Assembly (NCBI GenBank): GCA_035559535.1
Contig: DATMBG010000058.1
Location: 269,495-333,494 of the forward strand
DNA: 64,000 nucleotides
Direction: 5' to 3'
DNA from: Candidatus Limnocylindrales bacterium
GTDB taxonomy: Bacteria > Moduliflexota > Moduliflexia > Moduliflexales > JAUQPW01
Shown here one piece after another: positions 54,594 through 63,745 of the stretch; position 1 is the stretch's first letter, and every line of letters begins with the position of its first letter. The translations under genes were made by a program, and so were the position numbers. The notes beneath the pieces were generated by a model, which saw nothing but the letters and a program-made list of their open reading frames with translations, was not told the DNA's origin and made no database searches.

Positions 54594-55532
54594 GTGGGAG
54601 TGCTGTCCGTGGAAATTTTCCTGGCCTACCTGCTGGACCTTATCCTGGGTGACCCTCGCTGGCTCCCACATCCAGTTCGAGGCATAGGTTATGCCATTAC
54701 CCAAACTGAGCGATTTCTGCGACGCCTTAAAATAGCGGAGCGGCTGGCTGGAGTTATCCTGACCGTCTTTATCGTAGGCGGTATTTTCCTTATTTCAACA
54801 GGATTAGTAAATCTGGCCCATTTTCTTCATCCAACCCTGGGTACTGGTCTTTCCATCGTCTTGATTTTTACCACCCTATCCGTTAAAAGCCTATATCAAG
54901 AAAGTATGAAGGTTTATTGGGCCCTTCAAAAAGGTGATCTCTTAAAAGCCAGAAAAGATCTGGCTATGATTGTAGGTCGGGATACCGAAAACTTAGATTT
55001 TGTTGAAATTGTTCGGGCGGGAGTTGAAACCGTTGCCGAAAATACCGTCGATGGCGTTATCTCTCCTCTGTTTTTTGCCTTTCTGGGAGGAGCTCCCCTC
55101 GCTCTGACCTATAAGGCAATTAATACCCTGGACTCGATGGTAGGGTATCGAAATGAAAAATACCTCCGGTTCGGATGGGCTTCGGCCCGGCTGGATGATA
55201 TAGCTAATTTCATACCGGCTCGAATTGCGGGAATACTGATGCCTTTGGCCGCTTTTCTTTGCGGGGAAAGGGGATTTGAAGCTTTAAAAATCGTTTTGCG
55301 GGATGGACAAAAACATCCAAGCCCGAACAGTGGAATTTCAGAGGCAGCCGTTGCCGGAGCCTTAGGGGTTCAACTTGGTGGATTAAACTTTTATCAAGGA
55401 AAACCCTCTCTTAAACCGACCTTGGGAGATTCAACCCGATCTTTAACCCTTGAAGATATCTATCGTGCCAATCGAATCATGCTGGTAACTTCTGGGTTGA
55501 CTTTAACCCTTGGACTTTTGTGTCGGTGGTAA
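54594..55532 (+). CDS. cbiB: Adenosylcobinamide-phosphate synthase
   Basis: A 312-residue membrane protein that attaches aminopropanol (phosphate) to adenosylcobyric acid in vitamin B12 synthesis. LLDLILGDPRWLPHPVRGIG, GVETVAENTVDGVISPLFF and KAINTLDSMVGYRNEKY (in part) are CbiB/CobD signatures. Several membrane spans are present. It starts with GTG 54594, behind GTGGAGG, ten bases after rsmB. No other cobalamin genes are in the window. Confidence 0.93.
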   Translation: MGVLSVEIFLAYLLDLILGDPRWLPHPVRGIGYAITQTERFLRRLKIAERLAGVILTVFIVGGIFLISTGLVNLAHFLHPTLGTGLSIVLIFTTLSVKSLYQESMKVYWALQKGDLLKARKDLAMIVGRDTENLDFVEIVRAGVETVAENTVDGVISPLFFAFLGGAPLALTYKAINTLDSMVGYRNEKYLRFGWASARLDDIANFIPARIAGILMPLAAFLCGERGFEALKIVLRDGQKHPSPNSGISEAAVAGALGVQLGGLNFYQGKPSLKPTLGDSTRSLTLEDIYRANRIMLVTSGLTLTLGLLCRW

Positions 55533-57779
55533 TTAATTCACAACGACCTGTTTCTGATCCAGCAGCTTTTTCCCCTTTTCATCATAAATTTCCAGTAAGA
55601 AGGTTCCCGGTATGGAAGGAGTTCTCACGGTAAAGGAAAGCCCGGGATCTGCAGAACTCAGGAGGAATTTCTGGGGTAAATGGACCTCCTGGGAATATTC
55701 AGCCAGGGAAGGAGTATACCGAATCCACCTGATTTTAGCACGGGAATTAAACTCCGGATACGGGGAAAGACGAAGATCTCCAGCCGGAATAGATACATCC
55801 AACCGGGCCTGTACCTCACTTAGATGCGGAACCTGGTCGGGAAAAATAAGTTTAACCGGATCGGCCGTTGTCTCAAGATTGAAAGGCTCGTTCCTGGGGT
55901 TAATGACTTCGAAAACATACGTGTCCGAAGAAGGAAATTGCTTAACAGGTTGAAGGAAACCGGAGAAAGCCTTAAGTTGAAGGGGCACATCAGAGAGATG
56001 TTTCTCGGTAATGAACCGCCGGTTGTGAAGGATTACGTAGCGTACCCCCAAAGCTCGAATCTTTTCAAGGGAGTTTTCTGAAGGAAACGTTTCCATCTGC
56101 TGAAAAAACCAGGTGGTGAAGGGAGGTATAAAGCTTGAATAACCTCCAACACTTTTCTTTCCATGGGTTGTGATGGCATAGTAGGCAGTGAGAATATCAA
56201 CAGGGGTCCGAGGTAACTCTAAAATAGTAAAATCTCCGGGTTGATTCTTAAGCCAGGTATAAACCTCGGGAGTTTGGTTTAAAGTATTGGCCGGAACAAT
56301 CCACATGGCATCGGTACAATGCTCCAGGAATAAAAAGGATGCCAGAAATATACCCACAATTCCGCGAATATATTTTGAAGAAATTAAGTTCAACACTTTG
56401 ACCAGCCCAAATCCGGCTAATACGCCGAGGAAGAAAGTGACCATGATATTGAATCGACTTACTACCCGGACCCCTTTAAACCCGGGTATTAGACCAGTGA
56501 GAAGAAGGTAAGGTCCATAAGGAATCTCCTTTTCGTGAAAACTCAGGGTGGGGCCAAAGCTGAACAAAAAAGCCAGGATCAAACAGATCAGAAAGAGACG
56601 GGGAAGGAAGGGAAAATGAGAGAGAAGGGGAGGAAGAGAAGGAACTTCCCCCCCTGGATCCTTCTCGAGTTCTATACCCTTTTTTGTCCCTCTGTTGGTT
56701 TCATAAAGAGTATACAACCCCCAACCGATTCCGAAAATTAATAAAGGGAAGATCATAACTTCATGACCAAGGGCAAAGAGTAAGAAAAGCCCGATCAGAA
56801 TAAGGATACCCAGACTTTGAAGGAGGAGTTTTCTCCGGGAAATAGACCCCTTAGAAGATCCAAGAAACCCCAGGAATAGCGCGGTTATTCCGGGAAAAAG
56901 CCAGAAAGGAGACGTCGTTCCAACTCCGGGTGGATAAAGTACCTTTCCGTATAAGGGGTTGTGAGGTAGAACCCGGGCATAATCCCGAATATTGGCGGAA
57001 AAATAATGCGTCTCCCCTAAACTTCTCTGGAATCCCATCTGATTTTTGACCACGAGATAAGGATAGAAGAAAAAGCCGAATAAGGGTAGAACGATGATGA
57101 GAAACAAAGCGATTTGGATCCAAAACCCCGGAGTTTGAAATAATTTTTGTCTGATTCCAAAGATCAGCAGGAAAATCCCCACAAAAACTGTAAGAAATAA
57201 ACCGTAGTATGCACTGGATAAAACCTGAAGCAGATAAAAAAAAGTAAAAAGGAGCCAGTTTTTATAAGTTCGGTCTTCAAAAAATTTAAGAAGATACAGG
57301 AAAGTAAAAGGAATCCACTGGGCCGTCATGTAAGGTAATTGGGCAAAGTTGCTCAGCATGTAGGTAGAATAGGCCAGTTCGATCCCGCCTAAAATTCCCG
57401 CAAGTCGGCTTCCGGTTAAGTATCGGATTAAAAGGAAATTTCCAAAAGCACAGAGGGTCAGAGAGAGAAGGATCAGGATATTATAAGCCAGTATTAAATT
57501 TCCTGTGGTATATATCACCGGGGTAACCAGGAGAGAGGGAATGAAAAAATGTTCGGAATATGCCAGGGTCAGACGATGGGGGTAAAAATAAGGAGGGTTC
57601 CAGTAATCTTTAAATCCATGGGAAAGACTCTGATAGTTCCACCCTATTACAGAAAGAATATGGACCGGATCTCCCAAATCCACCCCGGGGAGATGGGTCT
57701 TAAGACGGAATATCAAAGGAAAGGTCGCCCGGAAGGTTAAGAGTAAAAACAAGAACAGAACCAGTAAATTGATAAACAT
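55533..57779 (-). CDS. Large polytopic membrane protein, possible GT-C-type glycosyltransferase
   Basis: About 748 residues from ATG 57779. At least eleven hydrophobic spans occupy residues 1-520, with an extended loop (GDPVHILSVIGWNYQSLSHG) after the first span and an acidic residue early, as in GT-C and YfhO-like proteins. The last 220 residues are soluble and beta-rich. Sugar transfer from a lipid carrier is possible but not shown. The frame continues to 57872, but that 31-residue extension (MALTPGPSPTRGGG...) is a translated dispersed repeat and is not accepted. It ends one base after cbiB on the opposite strand. Confidence 0.7.
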   Translation of the reverse strand: MFINLLVLFLFLLLTFRATFPLIFRLKTHLPGVDLGDPVHILSVIGWNYQSLSHGFKDYWNPPYFYPHRLTLAYSEHFFIPSLLVTPVIYTTGNLILAYNILILLSLTLCAFGNFLLIRYLTGSRLAGILGGIELAYSTYMLSNFAQLPYMTAQWIPFTFLYLLKFFEDRTYKNWLLFTFFYLLQVLSSAYYGLFLTVFVGIFLLIFGIRQKLFQTPGFWIQIALFLIIVLPLFGFFFYPYLVVKNQMGFQRSLGETHYFSANIRDYARVLPHNPLYGKVLYPPGVGTTSPFWLFPGITALFLGFLGSSKGSISRRKLLLQSLGILILIGLFLLFALGHEVMIFPLLIFGIGWGLYTLYETNRGTKKGIELEKDPGGEVPSLPPLLSHFPFLPRLFLICLILAFLFSFGPTLSFHEKEIPYGPYLLLTGLIPGFKGVRVVSRFNIMVTFFLGVLAGFGLVKVLNLISSKYIRGIVGIFLASFLFLEHCTDAMWIVPANTLNQTPEVYTWLKNQPGDFTILELPRTPVDILTAYYAITTHGKKSVGGYSSFIPPFTTWFFQQMETFPSENSLEKIRALGVRYVILHNRRFITEKHLSDVPLQLKAFSGFLQPVKQFPSSDTYVFEVINPRNEPFNLETTADPVKLIFPDQVPHLSEVQARLDVSIPAGDLRLSPYPEFNSRAKIRWIRYTPSLAEYSQEVHLPQKFLLSSADPGLSFTVRTPSIPGTFLLEIYDEKGKKLLDQKQVVVN

Positions 57780-57797
57780 GGAAGCCTGGGAAAAGGG

Positions 57798-57905
57798 GAG
57801 CCGGCAAATCTCCGGATCAACTTCCCAACTCCCCCCTCCCCTTGTGGGAGAGGGGCCGGGGGTGAGGGCCACCTAAAAGTCAAGCAAAACTAAGTAAACC
57901 GTGTA
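57798..57905. repeat. Dispersed G/C-rich repeat overlapping the membrane protein start
   Basis: 57798-57826 is similar to the reverse complement of 18243-18272. A CCCCTCCCCTTGTGGGAGAGGGG hairpin core follows (57835-57857, shown in words of fewer bases as CCCCTCCCC-TTGT-GGGAG), then AAGTAAACCGTGTA (57892-57905), shared with 20874 and 47665. Confidence 0.6.
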
Positions 57906-57995
57906 TGAATGAGATAATAAAAATTCCCCTGACAAAGTATATTAAAAATAGCATACTTAAAATTAAAATACGTTGTCAAGTTCTGTTTTTGGGGG

Positions 57996-58317
57996 GTAAC
58001 TGTAACAAAGTAGGTGGAAAAAGGAACACCCCCCAATCCCCCCTCGAGGGGGGATTGCTTATCTTTACCCACATTTTTCGATTTGGGAGGATGGGCTCAA
58101 AACGGTTAGTAGGTCAACCATCCCGGTTGACCCACCTTGCAAAAAGAGGAATCTTTCCCTCACGAAGGAGATTCAATGCATTTCGCTACTCAACCAGCAA
58201 GATAGCTAAACCAGTTATTAATCCCCTGAAATGAAAAAATGTGGGTAATGGTTAGGGAGGGGGGACTAGGGGGTGTTCAGACAGAAAAAGTGACACCTAC
58301 TAAATTGTTACAGTTAC
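57996..58317. mobile_element. MITE-like element, copy 2, with nested inverted repeats
   Basis: Ends GTAACTGTAACAA (57996-58008, then AGTAGGTG) and their inverse at 58294-58317 form terminal inverted repeats. Next to the left end is the perfect 24-bp palindrome 58034-58057. Inside is a second inverted pair (58065-58078 with 58235-58248, 14 bp) and an 8-bp hairpin GGTCAACC-ATCCC-GGTTGACC near 58112-58132. The right end (AGAAAAAGTGACACCTACTAAA) matches copy 1 at 48391-48523 almost exactly. No transposase is present. Confidence 0.6.
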
Positions 58318-58372
58318 TTCTGGGGAGATGGTTCTCATTGATTTAGGCTTTTAAGGGGAATCTAGATGACTT

Positions 58373-59299
58373 ATGGGAAAAAATCTAGTCAAGAAAACAG
58401 ACGAAACTATCGATCCAACCAGAGACCAGAAAATTGGTTTCAAAGCGGCTTTATTGACCCTTTTCCTTTGTCTGCTGTGGGGTGGCAATGGGGTAGCAAC
58501 AAAAATCAGTCTTCAAGGAATCCCACCCCTGGCTTTGGCAGGATTTCGTTTCGGTTTGGGATTTATATGTATTGCCTTATGGGCTTTATGGACCCATACC
58601 CCCTTACGGGTTCGATCTGGGGAACTCTATCCCCTGACCCTTGTTGGTCTTCTTTTTATCTTACAAATCAGCTTTTTAAATCTGGGTCTTGAGAGAACTC
58701 TGGTTATTTACTCGACCACTATTTTTAGTATTTATCCTTTGATGATAGCTTTGCTGGCGCACTGTTTTATTCCCGGAGATCAACTGGTTATTCGAAATTT
58801 CCTGGGGTTTGTCATCGCTTTTTTGGGGATTATAGTTCTGTTCGTAGGAAAATTCCATCCGGAGAGCAGGAATTTATGGCTCGGAAATCTTTTTACCTTA
58901 TTCAGCTCACTCTGTTTGAGTATCCTGTTTGTTTATACGAAAAAGATTATGCGAGGGATTAATCCTGTAAAGCTCCTTTTTTGGCAGATGGTCTATGGGG
59001 TTCCCGGTTTTTTCCTGTTAAGTTTCTTCCTGGAAAAGAGGTTAGATCCTTCTCTACTGACCTCCAAAGTCATTGGAGCGCTCTTATATCAGGGGGTCAT
59101 AGTGGCAGGATTCTGTTTTATAGGTCGAAATCTTTTATTAAAACGTTATCCGGCCAGCAAACTCTCTGCTTTTTTCTTTACCAACCCTCTTTTTGGAATT
59201 ATTTTAAGTGTTTTAATTTTGCATGAACCCATCACCCGGCAGCTTCTGGTGGGAGGTAGTTTAATAGCCTGTGGGATTTATCTGGCAAACTCCAGGTAA
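58373..59299 (+). CDS. EamA/DMT-superfamily transporter
   Basis: A 308-residue membrane protein with ten hydrophobic spans in two five-span repeats (LTLFLCLLWGGNGVATKISLQ starts the first; NLFTLFSSLCLSILFVYTKK the second). The EamA pattern is clear. Members export amino acids, metabolites or nucleotide sugars. The substrate is open. The start ATG 58373 has no good ribosome binding site, and an overlapping frame at 58366 is rejected. Confidence 0.85.
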   Translation: MGKNLVKKTDETIDPTRDQKIGFKAALLTLFLCLLWGGNGVATKISLQGIPPLALAGFRFGLGFICIALWALWTHTPLRVRSGELYPLTLVGLLFILQISFLNLGLERTLVIYSTTIFSIYPLMIALLAHCFIPGDQLVIRNFLGFVIAFLGIIVLFVGKFHPESRNLWLGNLFTLFSSLCLSILFVYTKKIMRGINPVKLLFWQMVYGVPGFFLLSFFLEKRLDPSLLTSKVIGALLYQGVIVAGFCFIGRNLLLKRYPASKLSAFFFTNPLFGIILSVLILHEPITRQLLVGGSLIACGIYLANSR

Positions 59300-59338
59300 A
59301 GGGAGAATAAAATTAAGATCCAGCGTAGAATCAAAGAT

Positions 59339-60304
59339 ATGCAGGGAAAATTTAGAAAAATCCTATTTATGGGAACCCCTGAATTTGCGGTTCCCAGTTT
59401 AGAACGACTTATCGAGCAGGGCTTCAAGCCTATAGCCGTGGTAACGCAACCTGATCGGCCTAGAGGCCGTGGTCAGAAGGTGCTTCCTTCTCCTGTAAAA
59501 GTAAAGGCTGAGGCCCATAGGATTAAGGTTTTACAGCCGGAAAAAATCCGGTCCCCGGAGGTACAGCAGGTTCTGGCAGAATTAGCCCCGGATCTTATTG
59601 TAGTTGTAGCTTATGGACAAATCTTGCCGGAATCAATTTTGAAAATTCCGCCTTATGGCTGTATCAACGTTCATGCCTCTTTACTGCCCAGGTATCGCGG
59701 AGCTGCTCCGATCCAATGGGCTATCATAAATGGGGAGACGGAGACCGGGGTTACGACCATGCTCATGGATAAAGGGATGGATACAGGACCTATTCTTTTA
59801 CAAGAACGTGTTCCTATTGAACCGGAAGATACGGCCGGAAGCTTGCAGGATAAACTGGCCCTTCGAGGTGCCGATTTGCTCCTTCGAACTCTCCGGGCTC
59901 TGGAAGAGGGCACCCTTCATCCTCAACCCCAGGATCCCTCCCAGGCTACCTATGCTCCTTTATTGAAGAAGGAGGATGGATTATTGGACTGGAGGGATTC
60001 TGCCCAGCGGATCCATTGTAAAGTTCGAGGGTTAAATCCATGGCCCGGAGCCTATACCTATTTTAATGGAAAAATCTTGAAAATTTGGAAGACCCTTCTG
60101 GTTCCCCATTATGTAGATGAAACAGCTTCTCCGCCGGGGACTATTCTGGAAATCCGAAAGGGAGAAGGACCCTTGATAAAAACCGGTGAGGGGTGTATTA
60201 TACTAACAGAATTACAGCCTGAGAATCGTCGTATCATGACCGGCGAGGAGTTTTGTCGGGGATATCGGATTACTCCAGGAATTATATTGGGAGGTAAGAT
60301 ATGA
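59339..60304 (+). CDS. fmt: Methionyl-tRNA formyltransferase
   Basis: A 321-residue enzyme that formylates initiator Met-tRNA with 10-formyl-THF. Landmarks: [52 protein letters not shown] (part of the formate site with catalytic Asn, His and Asp in DTGP) and the C-terminal OB-like tRNA domain ([13 protein letters not shown]). The stop overlaps the start of htpX by 4 bases (ATGA). def is not next to it in this window. Confidence 0.95.
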   Translation: MQGKFRKILFMGTPEFAVPSLERLIEQGFKPIAVVTQPDRPRGRGQKVLPSPVKVKAEAHRIKVLQPEKIRSPEVQQVLAELAPDLIVVVAYGQILPESILKIPPYGCINVHASLLPRYRGAAPIQWAIINGETETGVTTMLMDKGMDTGPILLQERVPIEPEDTAGSLQDKLALRGADLLLRTLRALEEGTLHPQPQDPSQATYAPLLKKEDGLLDWRDSAQRIHCKVRGLNPWPGAYTYFNGKILKIWKTLLVPHYVDETASPPGTILEIRKGEGPLIKTGEGCIILTELQPENRRIMTGEEFCRGYRITPGIILGGKI

Positions 60305-61182
60305 GTAATGTATTTAAAACCGCTTTACTGATGGCGGGGTTGGCGATCTTGTTGATGTTTATCGGTGGCCTTGTAGGGGGAAGGCAGGGAGTTATCGTAG
60401 CCTTTATCTTTTCCCTGGCAATGAATTTCTTCTCCTATTGGTTCAGCGATAAGATAGTTCTGAGTCTTTATGGGGCGCGGGAAGTAGGCCCACAGGAAGC
60501 TCCAGAACTTTATGATATTGTCCGTAACCTTGCAATCAAAGCAGGCCTTCCCATGCCTCGAGTTTATATTATTCCATCAGATACACCCAATGCCTTTGCT
60601 ACCGGGCGAAATCCTGACCATGCCGTTGTTGCGGCCACAGAAGGAATTTTAAGGATCCTGAATCGACAAGAGTTAGAAGGTGTTTTGGGTCATGAATTGG
60701 CCCATGTGAAGAATCGAGATATCCTTACCAGCACCATTGCGGCTACCATGGCCTCGGCTATTTTCTTCTTGGCCGACATGGCTCGATGGGGTTTTATGTT
60801 CGGTGGATTTTCCCGGGATGATGAGGACCGGGGGGCCGGAGGTGCCATAGCTTCTCTTTTAATGATTATCCTGGCTCCCATCGCCGCCATGCTTATTCAA
60901 ATGGCCATCTCCCGCTCACGGGAATATGGAGCCGATGAAGATGGAGCCATGATCAGCGGTCGACCTTTAGCCCTTGCCAGTGCGCTCAGGAATATTGAAA
61001 CGGCTGTGTATCGGCGTCCTATGCTTGAAGCGTCTCCAACAACGGCCCATTTATTCATTATTAACCCTCTCAAAAGTTTGAAGGGGGACGGGCTTTTCTC
61101 TCTCTTCAGTACCCATCCGCCAACTGAAAAGCGTATTGAAAGGTTAGAACAGATAGCCCGACAGATGGGGCAAATAGGCTAA
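60301..61182 (+). CDS. htpX: Membrane zinc metalloprotease HtpX
   Basis: A 293-residue M48B protease for membrane protein quality control. Two N-terminal spans ([19 protein letters not shown]), the zinc site [10 protein letters not shown], two more spans and the third ligand in [11 protein letters not shown] are all present. Its ATG overlaps the fmt stop, which indicates coupled translation. Confidence 0.94.
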   Translation: MSNVFKTALLMAGLAILLMFIGGLVGGRQGVIVAFIFSLAMNFFSYWFSDKIVLSLYGAREVGPQEAPELYDIVRNLAIKAGLPMPRVYIIPSDTPNAFATGRNPDHAVVAATEGILRILNRQELEGVLGHELAHVKNRDILTSTIAATMASAIFFLADMARWGFMFGGFSRDDEDRGAGGAIASLLMIILAPIAAMLIQMAISRSREYGADEDGAMISGRPLALASALRNIETAVYRRPMLEASPTTAHLFIINPLKSLKGDGLFSLFSTHPPTEKRIERLEQIARQMGQIG

Positions 61183-61243
61183 GAGAGTAATCAATAAAGA
61201 GGATGGAGCGGTGGATTACCGCTTATTTGTACGGCTACTTCAC

Positions 61244-61717
61244 ATGACCATGTCCCAGTCAGTAGAGCGTGTCAAAGCCTATTTTAAGGATCGTGGAATT
61301 CCAATAGAAGTTGTTGAATTTAAGGAAGAAACACGTACGGCTCAAATGGCAGCCGATGCCATTGGTACTGAGGTTAAAAATATTGTAAAGTCCCTCATCT
61401 TTGAAGCCGATGGACAACCCATCCTGGTCCTCTGTTCCGGAGATAAGAAGGTAGATACTGCCAAACTAGCCCGTTTGCAAGGAGTAAAGAAAATCAATAA
61501 GGCCGATGCCGATTTTGTTTTGGAAAAAACCGGGTTCGTAATCGGAGGTGTTCCCCCGGTAGCCCATAAAGAAAAATTAACGGTTTACATAGACCAGAAT
61601 TTGATGTCCTGTGATCGTCTCTATGCAGCCGCTGGAACTCCCAGGACCCTCTTTGCCATAGATCCTCAGTTACTCCGGCAGGTAACCGGAGGTCTTGTCT
61701 GCAATGTGACCGTTTAG
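61244..61717 (+). CDS. YbaK/EbsC family aminoacyl-tRNA deacylase
   Basis: A 157-residue protein (from ATG 61244; GTG 61211 and ATG 61250 are other options). The fold is that of YbaK/ProX editing proteins: RTAQMAADAIGTEVKNIVKSLIF with the conserved lysine, LVLCSGDKKVDTAKLA, and the GVPPVAHKEKLTVYID loop. It hydrolyses misacylated tRNA such as Cys- or Ala-tRNA-Pro. It comes 61 bases after htpX. Confidence 0.88.
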   Translation: MTMSQSVERVKAYFKDRGIPIEVVEFKEETRTAQMAADAIGTEVKNIVKSLIFEADGQPILVLCSGDKKVDTAKLARLQGVKKINKADADFVLEKTGFVIGGVPPVAHKEKLTVYIDQNLMSCDRLYAAAGTPRTLFAIDPQLLRQVTGGLVCNVTV

Positions 61718-61727
61718 TGCACACGAA

Positions 61728-62813
61728 ATGCCTTGTAAATCCAAAAAAATTTGTTTCCCGTCGACCTTCTTAGTTCTCTTCACCATTTTTTTTAGCCTCT
61801 CCAGGTTGCCGGATAATTCTGCTCAAGAAGAAATACTTTTCAGTGATGATTTCGAGAAAGGAAATGCAGCCGAATGGCAAATCATTAGTGGAACCTGGGA
61901 AGTTAAAGACGGTCGTTTTCATCAGACTTCCACCGAAGGAAACTGGCTGGATGCCATTGTAGGAAAGGAGAGTTGGCTAGATTATCAGTTCGAAGCCAAA
62001 GGACGGGCTTTAAAAAAAGGAAATATCGGTATTATTTTTCGGTGTAATGCTGACCGGAGCAAGTTTTATTATTTTGGCTTTGCCGGTGCCGGAAAACAGT
62101 TGGCCATTATCCGGTATGAAAACGGAGACTGGACCCGACAGGTGGAGGTCAGCCAGGAGATAGAGGTAAACCGAGACTACCTGTTTAAAGTGATCCTTAC
62201 AGGAAATCAGGTGAGGGCCTTTCTCGATGGGGAAGAGATTTTTAATTATTTTGATATAAATTACCGGGCCGGGAAGGTAGGCCTCCACACCCGGGCCATT
62301 CCGGCGTCCTTCGATGAGGTTAAAGTCTTCAGGATTTCTACCTCCCTTATTCAATCAGGTATGGATGCCTACGAAGTAACCAATGCGGAATTTAAAAGAT
62401 TTATAGAAGCCGGCGGTTATGAAAATCCAGATTACTGGTCTCCGATAGGCTGGAGGAGTATTCAAGAAAATCCCAGAAAATATCCGGCCCTTTGGGAACA
62501 GGGTGATTATAACCGACCGGAGGATCCTGTGGTCGGAGTAACCTGGTATGAAAGTGAGGCCTATTGCCAATGGGCGGGTAAGCGCCTGCCTACCGACAAG
62601 GAATGGTTTTCTGCCTGCGAACAGGGAGAGATTCAGAAAAGTAGGAATATCTGGGAATGGACCGCCACCCGGGAACTGGGTATGGGAATTCTTCGAGGCT
62701 TTGACGACCAGGCCCCACAACGGGCAGATTCCCACTTTACTTTACAGTGTGGAGCCAGAACCTACGGGATCGCTTCAGATGCCTCCTGGGGATTCCGATG
62801 TATCCGTAAATAG
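61728..62813 (+). CDS. Exported protein with LamG/3-keto-glycoside-hydrolase-like and FGE-sulfatase-like domains
   Basis: A 361-residue protein with an N-terminal signal peptide (CFPSTFLVLFTIFFSLSRL). Residues about 35-205 form a concanavalin-like sandwich (FSDDFEKGNAAEWQIISGTWEV; FDEVKVF). Residues about 215-361 are like formylglycine-generating enzyme: YEVTNAEFKRFIEAGGY, PVVGVTWYESEAYCQWAGKR, LPTDKEW and GFRCIRK. The domain is shorter than in true FGEs and its catalytic cysteine region is not evident, so a binding role is more likely than oxidation. The gene is 10 bases after the YbaK gene. Confidence 0.72.
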   Translation: MPCKSKKICFPSTFLVLFTIFFSLSRLPDNSAQEEILFSDDFEKGNAAEWQIISGTWEVKDGRFHQTSTEGNWLDAIVGKESWLDYQFEAKGRALKKGNIGIIFRCNADRSKFYYFGFAGAGKQLAIIRYENGDWTRQVEVSQEIEVNRDYLFKVILTGNQVRAFLDGEEIFNYFDINYRAGKVGLHTRAIPASFDEVKVFRISTSLIQSGMDAYEVTNAEFKRFIEAGGYENPDYWSPIGWRSIQENPRKYPALWEQGDYNRPEDPVVGVTWYESEAYCQWAGKRLPTDKEWFSACEQGEIQKSRNIWEWTATRELGMGILRGFDDQAPQRADSHFTLQCGARTYGIASDASWGFRCIRK

Positions 62814-62863
62814 AAAGCATGAAATATAAAATCTGTGGAGAAGGTAAATACTTAAAGAAAAAC

Positions 62864-62911
62864 ACGCATCAACAAGCTCATCAGACCCGGCTTCACCTGC
62901 TGATGCGTTTT
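62864..62911. terminator. Bidirectional terminator
   Basis: ACGCATCA (62864-62871) and TGATGCGT (62901-62908) form an 8-bp stem. TTTT follows on the plus strand and a T-rich run on the minus strand, so it can end the LamG/FGE gene and the small minus-strand gene. Confidence 0.65.
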
Positions 62912-62940
62912 GCCGGAGCAGGAATACCCGGATAAAATTA

Positions 62941-63090
62941 TCAGACAGGTCCCCGGCTTCCCGTAAAAAGTTGGATAAGTCCAACGATAATCGCCAACAA
63001 AAGCAGAATATGAACAAAAGCGCCGGCTACCTTAAAAACCAATCCCAGTATCCAAAAAATAAGCAATATAAGGGCAATCGTCCAAAGCAT
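62941..63090 (-). CDS. Small membrane protein of the lmo0937 family (49 residues)
   Basis: An ATG at 63090 follows a strong AAAGGAGG. The product has two hydrophobic stretches (MLWTIALILLIFWILGLVF and AFVHILLLLAIIVGLIQLF) around a short VAG linker and ends in TGSRGPV. This is the recognisable pattern of the lmo0937/DUF5670 family of tiny membrane proteins, common in many bacteria and sometimes stress-induced, function unknown. It is too short for usual gene calling. Confidence 0.85.
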   Translation of the reverse strand: MLWTIALILLIFWILGLVFKVAGAFVHILLLLAIIVGLIQLFTGSRGPV

Positions 63091-63359
63091 AAGAAACCTC
63101 CTTTCAATAATTTGATTTAAAAGTGCCTGCTCCCCTCATTCCCCTGTTAAAACATCGCCTAAACTGTAGGAGTAGCCCTTTGCGGCTGCCCTGTTAAAGG
63201 CGATCACCCCGAGGTCGCCTTGCAGTTATGCGACATTTCTATTCAAATGGGGTATGAGGCTTCTGATTTGATAAATAAGCAAACTTTAAGCCACTATAGG
63301 AAAAAACATAAAGAGATAGGAAATATCTCGATAATTCCCTAAAGGGTAAATTTTTAAGT
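63091..63359. other. Gap with hairpin, before the nitroreductase-family gene
   Basis: No gene is seen. AAGGCGA (63197-63203) pairs with TCGCCTT (63215-63221). A GTAGCCC-TTTGCGGCTGCC-like stretch just upstream looks like another dispersed intergenic repeat. Confidence 0.45.
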
Positions 63360-63731
63360 TTGGTAAAAAGGGTCAAAATTTACCTCTTTCAAGGGTTTAT
63401 TTCACAGGAGAGAGGAAAATTGCAATACCTTTATTTAACGACCCGGGGGCGGCGGACCGGCCTGCCCAGGGAAATTGAGATCTGGTTTACCGAGTTAAAT
63501 GGGCGCTATTATATTATTGCCGAACGTAGAGAGAATGCCCAATGGGTGAAAAATATTCGGCAAGATGCCCGGGTAGTATTTCGGGTGGGAGAGCAGACTT
63601 ACAAGGGTCATGCCCGCATAGTGGAAGCCGACCAGGAACCAAACCTCTGTGCCCGGGTCCGAAGGCTCTCAGAGGCAAAATATGGATGGGGAGATGGGCT
63701 TATCGTGGAGTTGACTCCGGAATCGGAGTAA
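63360..63731 (+). CDS. Nitroreductase/deazaflavin (F420)-dependent-like family protein
   Basis: A 123-residue split-beta-barrel protein. YLTTRGRRTGLPREIEIWF at the N-terminus and WVKNIRQDARVVFRVG are typical of the PF04075-like F420/flavin nitroreductase group. RRLSEAKYGWGDGLIVEL follows. It may bind FMN or F420 and reduce a small compound. The start is TTG 63360; no better ribosome binding site is seen. Function and cofactor are not determined. Confidence 0.72.
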   Translation: MVKRVKIYLFQGFISQERGKLQYLYLTTRGRRTGLPREIEIWFTELNGRYYIIAERRENAQWVKNIRQDARVVFRVGEQTYKGHARIVEADQEPNLCARVRRLSEAKYGWGDGLIVELTPESE

Positions 63732-63745
63732 AACATCTCCCTTCT

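Noticed and set aside
57905..58234. 109-codon frame in the gap before the DMT transporter
   Set aside because: It runs through the MITE-like repeat and translates repeat sequence.
62775..63017. 80-codon minus-strand frame
   Set aside because: It overlaps the lmo0937-family gene in another frame, and the latter has the ribosome binding site and the family pattern.
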